Source: Candidatus Melainabacteria bacterium (GTDB taxonomy: Bacteria; Cyanobacteriota; Vampirovibrionia; Gastranaerophilales; Gastranaerophilaceae). Taken from it: a stretch of 64,000 nucleotides of DNA. Of the stretch, positions 36,125 through 44,331 are shown in pieces. Location: positions 186,001 through 250,000 of the forward strand of contig QHMG01000005.1 in NCBI GenBank assembly GCA_003258725.1. Direction: 5' to 3'. The stretch's first letter is position 1, and each line of letters begins with the position of its first letter. The position numbers and the translations under genes are program-made. The notes beneath the pieces were generated by a model. That model was not told the origin of the DNA, searched no databases, and saw only the letters and a list, made by a program, of their open reading frames with translations.

Positions 36125-36406
36125 GTCTTTCTCCTTTCAAAAAATTTGCTACTCTATAATTAATGTTCAAAAATAAATTTAAACCTTAATGTCTGTTATA
36201 ATGTGCGTCGTAAAAAATACTTCTTGTATTCTTCTCTTGTTACTCCCCCGTAAACAAGTTCCCTATAAATAAAATATATCTCCTACGTAAAAAAAAGTTT
36301 ATACTAACCTTATAAGGCATGTCAATAAATTTTTTTTTAATATTAATAAATTTAAAACAACAATTTTTATAGGAGTTACAATGAGTGAAAATGGACTTGT
36401 TAAGAT
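36125..36406. other. Non-coding gap between TRL gene and rpsG
   Basis: AT-rich. It contains the leader of the TRL-like gene (AAAGGAG close to 36130 on the minus strand) and a T9 tract near 36330. A plus-strand ATG at 36381 with AGGAG ahead opens only a 36-codon frame running through the rpsG terminator. I see no supported gene. Confidence 0.5.
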
Positions 36407-36440
36407 AAAAAAAGAGCCACATTTCTGTGACTCTTTTTTG
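36407..36440 (-). terminator. Terminator of rpsL-rpsG
   Basis: On the minus strand GAGTCAC-(loop)-GTGGCTC pairs fully with one U-G, flanked by A and T runs (CTCTTTTTTT). On the plus strand the same position would be a C-A mismatch, so the hairpin is built for the minus transcript. Confidence 0.85.
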
Positions 36441-36459
36441 TTTATAACCAATTTTAAAA

Positions 36460-36930
36460 TTAGTATCTGTAGTGTGCGAAAGCTTTGTTAGCTTCAGCCA
36501 TTTTGTGAGTATCTTCACGTTTTTTGCATGCTTGACCAGCACCGTTTGAAGCATCAATTAATTCACTTGTTAATTTATCAATGAATGATTTACCGCTTCT
36601 GTTTTTAGCTGCTGCGATTAACCAAGATGAAGAAAGAGCGAAACCACGATCTGCTTTAACTTCTAGAGGTACTTGGTAAGTAGAACCACCGATACGTCTA
36701 GCTTTAACTTCTAACAATGGAGTTGCATTTGTTAATGCTTTTTCAAAAATTTCCATTGGTTGTTCGTTAGTTCTTTCTTTAATTCTTTCTAAAGTTGAAT
36801 AGAAAATTCTTTCAGCCAAAGATTTTTTACCACGTCTCATAATTCTGTTGATGAATTTTGATACGTCTACGCTGTTATACATTGGATCTGCAGCAGGAAT
36901 TCTTCTTGCTGGTTTAGAACGTCTTGACAT
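36460..36930 (-). CDS. rpsG: Ribosomal protein uS7
   Basis: 156 residues, full length. Binds the 3' major domain of 16S rRNA and starts head assembly of the 30S subunit. Motifs are MSRRSKPARR, FINRIMRRGKKSLAERI, VKARRIGGSTYQVPLEV and the C-terminal KKREDTHKMAEANKAFAHYRY-type end. Its start codon overlaps the rpsL stop by one base. fusA and tuf, which usually follow in the str operon, are not here; a terminator and an unrelated gene follow. Confidence 0.96.
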   Translation of the reverse strand: MSRRSKPARRIPAADPMYNSVDVSKFINRIMRRGKKSLAERIFYSTLERIKERTNEQPMEIFEKALTNATPLLEVKARRIGGSTYQVPLEVKADRGFALSSSWLIAAAKNRSGKSFIDKLTSELIDASNGAGQACKKREDTHKMAEANKAFAHYRY

Positions 36931-37310
36931 TATTTACCTCCTTTAGCACGTTTAGCACCGTATTTAGAACGGCTTTGTGCTCTATTTGCAACACCTGCAG
37001 TATCTAAAGTACCACGGATGATGTGATATCTAACACCTGGAAGGTCTTTAACCCTACCACCACGAATAAGAACAACGCTGTGTTCTTGTAGGTTGTGTCC
37101 GATACCTGGAATGTATGAAGTAACTTCAAATCCATTTGTTAACTTAACTCTGGCAACTTTTCTTAGTGCTGAGTTTGGTTTTTTAGGAGTTGTTGTATAA
37201 ACTCTTGTGCAAACACCACGTCTTTGAGGACATTCCATCAAGGCTGGTGATTTTGTTTTGTCTACTAGCTTTTTACGTTCTCGACGTACAAGCTGATTGA
37301 TTGTTGGCAT
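36930..37310 (-). CDS. rpsL: Ribosomal protein uS12
   Basis: 126 residues, full length; part of the decoding centre of the 30S subunit. Motifs are MPTINQLVRRERKK, CPQRRGVCTRVYTTTPKKPN, and GRVKDLPGVRYHIIRG with the Asp modified by RimO. Lys in TPKKPNSALRK is the usual streptomycin-resistance site, here the sensitive-type Lys. It is the first gene of the two-gene operon with a strong promoter upstream (37404-37432). Confidence 0.96.
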   Translation of the reverse strand: MPTINQLVRRERKKLVDKTKSPALMECPQRRGVCTRVYTTTPKKPNSALRKVARVKLTNGFEVTSYIPGIGHNLQEHSVVLIRGGRVKDLPGVRYHIIRGTLDTAGVANRAQSRSKYGAKRAKGGK

Positions 37311-37403
37311 AATTTCTCCTTATATATGATTTATTAATTTTTCGCCTAAACCTTAGTTGGACTTTTCAGCACAAAAATACAGCTAAGTGTTATTGTACTA
37401 TCT

Positions 37404-37432
37404 ATATAACAACAAGCAAAAAGGATTGTCAA
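37404..37432 (-). promoter_or_regulatory. Promoter of rpsL-rpsG
   Basis: On the minus strand a consensus TTGACA (37432-37427), 17 bases, then TTATAT (37409-37404). The start site is expected near 37397, giving a leader of about 87 nt. Confidence 0.75.
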
Positions 37433-37503
37433 CCATTGAAATTAATTATTTGTACTTTTTGTTAAGTTTTTTCAAGAAAAAATTCTAGTACAAATTTTTA
37501 TAA

Positions 37504-37854
37504 TTATCTTGAAGTTGCTTTTGATAAAATTTTACCGTCTTTTGCTGAAATTTCTACACAAATTCCATAAAAATTAGTTGCATTAATGTTTCCGTCATCT
37601 CGTTTGAACATGCCAACATAAGGTGTTGTCATTTTTATTTCAGGAAATCTTTCTTTGAACGGTTGAACTGTCCAAAGAAATTGACCTGTAAAATCAAATG
37701 CAATAATGTTATCTAACATTGGATTTTCATTTGGTACATCAAGCATAACGACAACTTTATCGTCTAGAACAATTGCGTTGTAAATGTTCAAATCAAAGCT
37801 AATTGATTTATCGTCTATATTTAATTTATTTTCTTCAAAACTAACTTCTGGCAT
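37504..37854 (-). CDS. Candidate immunity protein
   Basis: 116 residues, 12 bp after the stop of the 1678-residue toxin-like gene; its AAAGGAT ribosome-binding site overlaps that stop, so expression is coupled. It is predicted all-beta, with DNIIAFDFTGQFLWTVQPF, PYVGMFKRDDGNINATNFYG and a C-terminal EISAKDGKIL. Small beta-rich proteins of this pattern (a cofactor-free PQQ-blade-like repeat) are found next to polymorphic toxins. No signal peptide, so it would act in the cytoplasm. The immunity role is inferred from position and size; no known immunity family is recognised with certainty. Confidence 0.5.
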   Translation of the reverse strand: MPEVSFEENKLNIDDKSISFDLNIYNAIVLDDKVVVMLDVPNENPMLDNIIAFDFTGQFLWTVQPFKERFPEIKMTTPYVGMFKRDDGNINATNFYGICVEISAKDGKILSKATSR

Positions 37855-37866
37855 TTATTTATCCTT

Positions 37867-40800
37867 TTATTGTGGTAATGCTTTCATTCCGCCGTAGATT
37901 TTTGGTTTTTTGTCACCAACTAAGAAGTATTGAGTTCCGCCACCGTTACCCCAGCCTTCAAGTGGATTACATTTACCTGTGTACATTTGAACGCCTTCAG
38001 GAACTTCTACTTCTACAACGTATCTAGGCATTGCAGGAAGTGCAAATTTGTCTTTGATTTGAGCCGCAGTTAAACCTTCGATTTCATCATAAGGCATTAA
38101 CCAAGCACCTTTTGCAAATGAAGACCATTCACCTTCTTTTACTGGTTGACCGTCGTTGTATACACGTACAAATTTTGTCGGTTTGTCTGTTTGAACTAAC
38201 GCTGATGGAGTTTCTCCGCCTAAGAAACCAGGTTCTTTGAAACCGTAGTCTCTAGCCAAAATTTCATTAACTTCATCGCCTGACATTTGTTGTAAAACAG
38301 TTGTTCGTGATTTAATGTCAGTATTTACTGTGATATCAACTTTTCTCTTGTCTAAGATTTTTTGTAATGCAATTTTTTGAGCAGGGTCTGTAACTGCATC
38401 AATTTGTTTTTGCATAGCCTTTAAGTCAACATTTAATGTGTTTACATCAGCTGCAAATTGTTTTTGAATTTTTTTGAAAGTTTTATCGTCAAATGCGACT
38501 TGTCCGTTTGCAGATTTTGCAATTGCGCTGTCTAAAGTTAAGCCTTTTGCTGCAGCTTGACTCCTTGAAGCACTAGCTGCGTCAAGTGTTCGTTGAACCA
38601 TACCAGCTTCAACACCTTGCAAGGAAGTATTGTTTGTACCAGAGAAGTTACCAATTGCGTGTGGGCTTTGGATTTTACCGCCTCTTGTTACGTCTGCGAC
38701 TTCGTTTACAAGTGTTACATTACCAACGTGTTCTGATGCGTTAGAAATAATATCTCCGTTAACTATGTAGTTGATAGTGTTATTATGGTCTTTTAAACCT
38801 CTTGCAACACCGTCAGCAGAATCAACTAAACTTCTTGTACCAACTGCGTCAAAAGAAATACCTAAAACGTCGTCGTATTTAGATGAAACTAATTCAGTTA
38901 AAGCGCCACCTAAGGAGTGTCCTGTAACGACAATTTTCTTGTCAGGATTTGCTGCTCTAACTTGTTCCATAAAGTCTACTGCGTTTTGGAATTGGTCTGG
39001 TAATTTTCCAGAAAGCATTTGGTGGTCAACTCTTAAGTCGCCCATATCATCAGAGCCTCTGAATACAACCATTACTACGCCGTCTTTTTCAAGAGCTTTT
39101 GCGTGAAAACCGTTTTCTGCTGAAACTTGAGTTTGTTGTTTCCAACCGTTGTGAGCAATTTCTCTATCGCCATAAGCCATACCAGCCATGTTACCAGCAT
39201 CTTGAACGATATCTAATCTATCTTGCAAGCCCATTTGTTGAACTTTATCGTTTTGACTAAATGTGCCCCAGCCTTTTACGTTGTCACCTTCAAGTGCAGA
39301 GCCTGCAGTACCGCTAGCTCTAAATCTGTCTTCAAGACCTACTAAGCCAGCGCCGAATTCTGTTCTTGATGAACCATTGCCCAATAAGTTTTCAATATCA
39401 GCAACCGATTCGTTGTGTTGAGACATTCTTACATCATAAGTGATGCCTCTAGCTTCGCCAGATTGAACTTCAAAGCCATTGCCAACTAATGCACGACGAG
39501 CTGGTGCATTTCCTGCTTCTGTTGCAGAAAGTGTTGTTGTATAACGGTGGTGTTCGTCTGTGGCTGCGCCTAACCAACCGCTATTTATATCATCTAATTT
39601 GCTTTCATCAATTTCAAATGCTTTTGCCATTGCACGATCTTCTAATTTGTTTTGAACATATTGACCGCCTAAAGATGAAACAGCTGAAATGATTGTGTTT
39701 TCAAGAGTTACTTGACCTGTTTTTATGTATTCTGAACCTGCATCAATTGCAGTATCAGAGGCAGTTCTAAGCGCATAAGTTGCTGCTCTGTTTAAGCCTA
39801 AATTGCCGATTGCTTTTGATGCGCCACCGCTAAGAACAGTTGTAACACCGTCAATTGTGGCGTTACCTGCAATTTGCGTGAACTCTTGCATTGATAAACC
39901 GTCTTTTGAAGATGCTCTATCTGAAGCATCAACTGTAATTGACAACGCTGTTGAGCCTGCAGCTGCTGCCAATAATGGAACTGCTGTACCACCTGTTGCG
40001 ATACCAATTACTACTGCGCCTGCTGTTTTGATACCTTGTTTTAATACGTAAGCGCCTGTTTCTTGTGAAGCGTTATAGTCTCTAACACGTCTTGCAACAT
40101 TGTTTTTGGTACCAAAGGTTGCAGTGTAAGAGCTTTCATATTCGCTCTTAACTTGACGGAATGACTTACCTCCTGTAGCTCGCATTGTTTGTTGATGTAA
40201 TAATGTGCTACAAGATTTTGCACGTTTTGATAAAAATTCATATTTCTTATCCATTGATGCAGTTTTAGGGTTAATGCCAGCTTTTTTCATTTCGGCATTG
40301 ATTTGTTGTAAGCCAGCTTTTGAGTTGCCCATACCTATAAAGTTAGCAAAGTGGTTTAATTCTCTATTATAAACTTGTTCTTTTGTTGCAGTTGTCACAA
40401 CTTGACCACCACCATTAGGGTATGCTTGGTAATGACTTTCTTCTCTAAGAGTTGTGCTAGACATTAAGGTTTTCATTTTTGAATTGAAAGATGTTTCAAC
40501 TGAATAATGAGCTGATGCTTTTTTGTATTGTGCAGATTTCTTTTGATATCCCGCAACTTGTACTGGGTCAAATTCTACGCCATAAGTTTCTTTAAACTTA
40601 GCTTTAAATTCAGCATCTGTTTTTGTTCTAGCTAATTCGTTTGCTTGGTGTTGAGCTGTGTTTAAATCTGCTTTTACGGCACTTTCTCTGTTTTTAGAAT
40701 TCCAAGCGCCACTCATCCAATCAACAGTTTTACCAGCCCAACCGTCGTGGTCTAATTGAGTTTGTAAATCTTTTCTTGCGCCTCTAACTTGTGCGTTTAA

Positions 40801-42903
40801 TAAAGTTACTGTTGCTACTTTTTGTTGGTGAGGTGTGCGAGATTGAGCAGCTTTAATGTCGGCTTTTGACATAGCTTCTCTATTTTCGATAGCTTGCATT
40901 AAGCCATACATTACTTCACTTGCACCTTCTTTGTCGTTGTTATATTTGCTCATTTCTTTTTTGAAATTAGCAATATGAGAAGCATCTACACCGACAGATT
41001 TTGCTCTTTGTAATAACTTGCTAGTAATACCATTGATGGCAGTTTTTCTTGGGTCTTTTGAAGAATCCAAAGTTTTACTTGATTTTTCGTCCCAAATAGC
41101 TTCCATCATTGATTCATCTGGAGATTTTTTTTGATATGCTCTTAATGTTTCAACAACATTGCCAGCATTAATTTTTCTTAATTCTGCTTGAAATTCTGGC
41201 TTTGAAACTGAATCCCAAGTTGCTGCGTGCATTTGTTTATGCAAGCTACTTGCGATTGCGGTACCTTGTTTTGTTGCAACGGCTTTGCGTTGAGCTTTTT
41301 GTTTTTCTTCTGTGCGTTGAGCTTGTGAAGGTTTTGCGCTACCTTGAGTTGCACCACTTTGTTGAGCTTCTTGTTGACGTCTTAATTCTTGTTGACGTCT
41401 TAATTCTTCTTCACGTCTGATTTCAGCTTGTGTTTTTAATGCTGTTAATTTTGAGCCTTTTTTAGGAACTTCAATTGTTGGATTCATTATTCTAAGTTCG
41501 TTAGCTCTATCGTTTACTTGTTCATTTGTAGGCTTTGTAATACCTTCAGAAGCTAACATTTCTCTTGAATATTGATACCAATTTGAGTAATTTTTACCTA
41601 CTGAAACTTCTTTTGTTTCTTTACCATTTAAGCGTTGCGCAACTCTTTGAGCTTCGTCTTGAGCATATTGTGCTTTTACTTGTTGGGAAGATTTACGTCC
41701 ACGTAAACCTTTGTGGTTTGGTGATAATTCACCGGCAATTCTAGCTTCTTGACCAGCTTCAAAGTAGGCATTATCTCTTGAACCGTGAACATTACCTTTG
41801 TTTGCGGCAACAATTTCTGCTTTTGTTGTATTGAAAGATTTTGCTAGATGTTCAATAGATTCACCATTTTGAACAACTACTAATGTATGACCCTTGCCGT
41901 CATATTTTGCATGGCGAACAGAACCGTCTGGATTTGTTACTTGAGCATGAACTTTTCTACCTTCTTTGTATAAAGTTTCTGTTTTTGTACCATCTTTGCC
42001 AATTTCTAAAGATTGAGCCGGTCTATTTTCGCTATCATATTGTGTAGCAACACTTGAAACAAATTCATTATTTTCTACAACAGTTGTACTTTTTACATTG
42101 CCTTGAGTTGTTGTTTGGGTGTATGAATTATCGTTTGTATAGTCGTATTGAATAGTTTTTTCTTCTGGAGTACCCTTGCCTTCGACTGTTCTTACAATTT
42201 TTCCAGTTGCAAAACCGCTTAAGCCAATTTCATGAGTACCTTTATCGTCTTGTAAAACTGCAGAAGTTGGGTTGCCTTGTGTGTCGTAAGTTTTTGTTAA
42301 AACAGAGCCGTCTGCGTTTGTTAAAGTTGATTTCATTGAATTATCTTCGCCAAATACGAAGTTCTCAACAGAGCCGTCTTCTTCATTAGTACGTTCTTCA
42401 CTTACTAAATTGCCATCTTTATCAACATTTTTAACTGATTTTATTGCACCGCTAACAGTTGTAATAACTTTTGAACCATCTTTATTGATAATTTCTTGTG
42501 CACCATCTTCATAAGTTACAATTCTTTGTTCACCTTTAACTTCAGATGATTTAACCTTTGAATTTTCACTTGCTTGTGCGTACTTGTTTACAAAGTCAAA
42601 AACATCTTGAGATTTAACTTTTGACTTTCTGTATTGTTCTTTATGTTCTTGGTCTTTTAAAATTTGTTTAGTTTCTTTTTCGGTAAGAACCTTGTCATCG
42701 CCTGCAGCTTGAGTCAATTTATCCTTAAAAAGAGAAACTTCGTCTAAATCTAAGACGCCGTTTTTGTTTTTATCGCTTGCAGTAAAAATTTCCAAAGCCT
42801 TTACATCATCTTTGAATGCATCAGCTTTAATGCCCGATTTTAATTTGTTAAGATCAACGGATTGCCCGTTTTTACCTAGTTTTAAGAAATTTCCTTCTGT
42901 CAT
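37867..42903 (-). CDS. Giant multidomain polymorphic-toxin-like protein with lipase and TNT-like C-terminus
   Basis: 1678 residues. Domains in order: EF-hand loop DKNKNGVLDLDE (44-55); YD-like beta repeats (~110-330; YEDGAQEIINKDGSK, KTYDTQGNPTSAVLQDDKG); LysM (~336-390; VVVQNGESIEHLAKSF, TTKAEIVAANKGN); Arg/Gln/Glu coil (~496-515); helical domain related to the KGAGT domain (~547-650); helical region to ~950; glycine/alanine-rich hydrophobic segment and repeat TIDGVTTVLSGGASKAI ... GQVTLENTIISAVSSLGG (~960-1120), like pre-toxin translocation regions; class 3 lipase (~1240-1420) with VVFRGSDD, GHSLGG (Ser ~1328), NGDIIS (Asp) and SPHAIG (His); C-terminal domain (~1570-1678) with KFVRVYN, KGAWLMPYDEIEGL, FALPAMPRYVVEV and GWGNGGGTQYF, resembling TNT NAD-glycohydrolase toxins. 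No signal peptide is seen. Confidence 0.75.
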   Translation of the reverse strand: MTEGNFLKLGKNGQSVDLNKLKSGIKADAFKDDVKALEIFTASDKNKNGVLDLDEVSLFKDKLTQAAGDDKVLTEKETKQILKDQEHKEQYRKSKVKSQDVFDFVNKYAQASENSKVKSSEVKGEQRIVTYEDGAQEIINKDGSKVITTVSGAIKSVKNVDKDGNLVSEERTNEEDGSVENFVFGEDNSMKSTLTNADGSVLTKTYDTQGNPTSAVLQDDKGTHEIGLSGFATGKIVRTVEGKGTPEEKTIQYDYTNDNSYTQTTTQGNVKSTTVVENNEFVSSVATQYDSENRPAQSLEIGKDGTKTETLYKEGRKVHAQVTNPDGSVRHAKYDGKGHTLVVVQNGESIEHLAKSFNTTKAEIVAANKGNVHGSRDNAYFEAGQEARIAGELSPNHKGLRGRKSSQQVKAQYAQDEAQRVAQRLNGKETKEVSVGKNYSNWYQYSREMLASEGITKPTNEQVNDRANELRIMNPTIEVPKKGSKLTALKTQAEIRREEELRRQQELRRQQEAQQSGATQGSAKPSQAQRTEEKQKAQRKAVATKQGTAIASSLHKQMHAATWDSVSKPEFQAELRKINAGNVVETLRAYQKKSPDESMMEAIWDEKSSKTLDSSKDPRKTAINGITSKLLQRAKSVGVDASHIANFKKEMSKYNNDKEGASEVMYGLMQAIENREAMSKADIKAAQSRTPHQQKVATVTLLNAQVRGARKDLQTQLDHDGWAGKTVDWMSGAWNSKNRESAVKADLNTAQHQANELARTKTDAEFKAKFKETYGVEFDPVQVAGYQKKSAQYKKASAHYSVETSFNSKMKTLMSSTTLREESHYQAYPNGGGQVVTTATKEQVYNRELNHFANFIGMGNSKAGLQQINAEMKKAGINPKTASMDKKYEFLSKRAKSCSTLLHQQTMRATGGKSFRQVKSEYESSYTATFGTKNNVARRVRDYNASQETGAYVLKQGIKTAGAVVIGIATGGTAVPLLAAAAGSTALSITVDASDRASSKDGLSMQEFTQIAGNATIDGVTTVLSGGASKAIGNLGLNRAATYALRTASDTAIDAGSEYIKTGQVTLENTIISAVSSLGGQYVQNKLEDRAMAKAFEIDESKLDDINSGWLGAATDEHHRYTTTLSATEAGNAPARRALVGNGFEVQSGEARGITYDVRMSQHNESVADIENLLGNGSSRTEFGAGLVGLEDRFRASGTAGSALEGDNVKGWGTFSQNDKVQQMGLQDRLDIVQDAGNMAGMAYGDREIAHNGWKQQTQVSAENGFHAKALEKDGVVMVVFRGSDDMGDLRVDHQMLSGKLPDQFQNAVDFMEQVRAANPDKKIVVTGHSLGGALTELVSSKYDDVLGISFDAVGTRSLVDSADGVARGLKDHNNTINYIVNGDIISNASEHVGNVTLVNEVADVTRGGKIQSPHAIGNFSGTNNTSLQGVEAGMVQRTLDAASASRSQAAAKGLTLDSAIAKSANGQVAFDDKTFKKIQKQFAADVNTLNVDLKAMQKQIDAVTDPAQKIALQKILDKRKVDITVNTDIKSRTTVLQQMSGDEVNEILARDYGFKEPGFLGGETPSALVQTDKPTKFVRVYNDGQPVKEGEWSSFAKGAWLMPYDEIEGLTAAQIKDKFALPAMPRYVVEVEVPEGVQMYTGKCNPLEGWGNGGGTQYFLVGDKKPKIYGGMKALPQ

Positions 42904-43029
42904 AACCTATCCGAAAATATAGTACTACATGAGTTTTAACGTTTGAACATAAAAAAAATTGCGTAATTTTGCCATTTTTAGTACATTTTGAGTAGATATT
43001 TTTACATATTGTAACATGCTAGAGAACAA

Positions 43030-43052
43030 TAAACAATAGCGGTTTGTGTCAA
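43030..43052. repeat. Direct repeat left of the ORF6N gene
   Basis: TAAACAATAGCGGTTTGTGTCAA, 22 of 23 bases identical to 43617-43639. The two copies bracket the ORF6N gene, start to start 587 bp apart. This left copy equals the left arm of the terminator hairpin found at the right copy. Confidence 0.75.
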
Positions 43053-43082
43053 TTTAAAATGTACATTTATGAAGATTTATGC

Positions 43083-43088
43083 TATAAT
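43083..43088 (+). promoter_or_regulatory. Extended -10 of the ORF6N gene
   Basis: TGCTATAAT, with TGTACA 17 bases further up (43060-43065). The transcript would start inside the repeat-bounded unit, about 12 bases ahead of the ATG at 43106; GAGGTG lies between them. Confidence 0.6.
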
Positions 43089-43105
43089 CTTATTGAGGTG
43101 TAAAA

Positions 43106-43615
43106 ATGACAGAAAATTTGATACTAATTCAGAGTTTAATACATGAGGTTAGAAATCAAAAAATTATTTTAGACAGTGATTTAGCAACACTATATCAAGT
43201 TCAAACTAAGGTTTTAAATCAAGCTGTAAAAAGAAATTTAAAACGTTTTCCTGCTGATTTTATGTTCCAATTGACCAAAGAAGAATGGCAAAATTTGAAG
43301 TCACAATTTGTGACTTCAACAAAGGGTGGAAAAACAAAACTTCCTTATGTATTTACTGAACAAGGCGTAGCTATGTTGTCAGGATTATTAAATTCTGATA
43401 TTGCAGTGAACGTAAATATTAATATTATGAGAGCTTTTGTGCAAATTAGAAAATTATCAATTGAGCATAAAGATTTGCAAGAACAAATTGTAGAATTGAG
43501 ACAGTATTTTATTCAATACGCAAAAGACAATAATGAAGAAATAGATAAAATTAATGAAGCTATTAATTTATTAATGGATAGAACAAAACCTACAAAAGTT
43601 GGATTTGATATATAA
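43106..43615 (+). CDS. ORF6N-domain protein
   Basis: 169 residues. The ORF6N DNA-binding domain takes up the first ~110 residues: QKIILDSDLATLYQVQTKVL, NQAVKRNLKRFPADFMFQL, KLPYVFTEQGVAMLSGLL and INIMRAFVQIRKL. The remainder is a coiled coil. This domain is common in phage antirepressors and in many accessory chromosomal loci. It is the only plus-strand gene between 36 and 46 kb, lies between the two toxin-like loci and is bounded by direct repeats, which suggests independent gain. GAGGTG precedes the ATG and an extended -10 box lies upstream. Confidence 0.85.
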   Translation: MTENLILIQSLIHEVRNQKIILDSDLATLYQVQTKVLNQAVKRNLKRFPADFMFQLTKEEWQNLKSQFVTSTKGGKTKLPYVFTEQGVAMLSGLLNSDIAVNVNINIMRAFVQIRKLSIEHKDLQEQIVELRQYFIQYAKDNNEEIDKINEAINLLMDRTKPTKVGFDI

Positions 43616-43616
43616 G

Positions 43617-43639
43617 TAAACAATAGCGGTTTGCGTCAA
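43617..43639. repeat. Direct repeat right of the ORF6N gene
   Basis: TAAACAATAGCGGTTTGCGTCAA, one base different from 43030-43052. It begins one base after the ORF6N stop codon and continues into the terminator hairpin. Confidence 0.75.
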
Positions 43640-43658
43640 CGCAAACCGCTATTAAGTT
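43622..43658. terminator. Hairpin between convergent genes
   Basis: Perfect 14-bp stem AATAGCGGTTTGCG / CGCAAACCGCTATT with loop TCAA. It lies between the ORF6N gene (+) and the 203-residue toxin-domain gene (-) and can serve both. Confidence 0.85.
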
Positions 43659-43666
43659 TTAAAATA

Positions 43667-44278
43667 TTATTTTGTTGGAATTTCTCTTTCGTTATCAAAT
43701 TTGCCAACTCTAGCGCCCATCATGTCAAACTGTTGACCGCCACCTTTCCAACCATAAAGTGGATTACATTCGCCAGTTCTTAGTTGTGTACCTTTTGGTA
43801 GTGTGCAGTCACACATATATTTTGGAACTTGCGGAAGTGCAAATTTATCTGCAATTTCTTCTGGTTTTAAGCCTTTTATATCGTCATATTTCATTACCCA
43901 AGAACCATACATTCCAGAATTTTTTCCGTCATAAGTTCTTACGAATTTTGTGTCTTGAGTTAATTCAATAATTTGTGCTTTTTTATTTGGTTTGTATGGA
44001 GAATCGGTATAACCAACACTTTTCCAAAAATCGTTTGCTTGTTCTGCGGTTTGTTCGCCAATTATTTTGTATTTACCTTCAACTTTGTAGTCGTTTCCTG
44101 CTTGACGAATATTCATTGTTCTATGAATATTTGCCATTGCCATACTTCTAATAGCAGAGTTGCCAGCTTTAGAAACGATGTCTGTGTGGTTTGCAACCGC
44201 TTTGTTGTCATGTTTTTCTGGTTTAGTCTGCAATTGAGGCTTGTTTAAACCGTAAAAACCTAAATTTGTAATTTCCAT
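43667..44278 (-). CDS. Orphan TNT-like toxin-domain protein
   Basis: 203 residues. The C-terminal ~110 residues match the end of the 1678-residue protein: KFVRTYDGKNSGMYGSWVM, YDDIKGLKPEEIADKFALP, VPKYMCDCTLPKGTQLRTG, ECNPLYGWKGGGQQFD. The key Arg, Gly-Ser/Trp, LP, and GGG-x-Q positions are kept. The N-terminal ~90 residues are unrelated to the large protein and have no signal peptide. It is 53 bp after the 631-residue gene, which matches the middle of the same large protein. No small immunity-like gene follows, only a hairpin and the convergent ORF6N gene. NAD-glycohydrolase activity is inferred by resemblance only. Confidence 0.65.
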   Translation of the reverse strand: MEITNLGFYGLNKPQLQTKPEKHDNKAVANHTDIVSKAGNSAIRSMAMANIHRTMNIRQAGNDYKVEGKYKIIGEQTAEQANDFWKSVGYTDSPYKPNKKAQIIELTQDTKFVRTYDGKNSGMYGSWVMKYDDIKGLKPEEIADKFALPQVPKYMCDCTLPKGTQLRTGECNPLYGWKGGGQQFDMMGARVGKFDNEREIPTK

Positions 44279-44331
44279 AACTATTTAAAAACATGTTCTT
44301 AATATTAATTGACTTCATGTTAACAAGAAAT

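Noticed and set aside
36381..36491. 36-codon plus-strand frame with AGGAG ahead of ATG
   Set aside because: It runs through the rpsG terminator and into rpsG antisense; the peptide has no recognisable features.
39803..40051. Plus-strand open frames inside the giant gene, for example 82 codons here
   Set aside because: They mirror the Ala/Gly/Thr-rich coding frame of the opposite strand and have no start signals.
41360..41415. Short tandem repeat encoding RRQQE in the giant gene, considered as CRISPR-like or VNTR
   Set aside because: It is only two imperfect units within a coding coil; no spacers.
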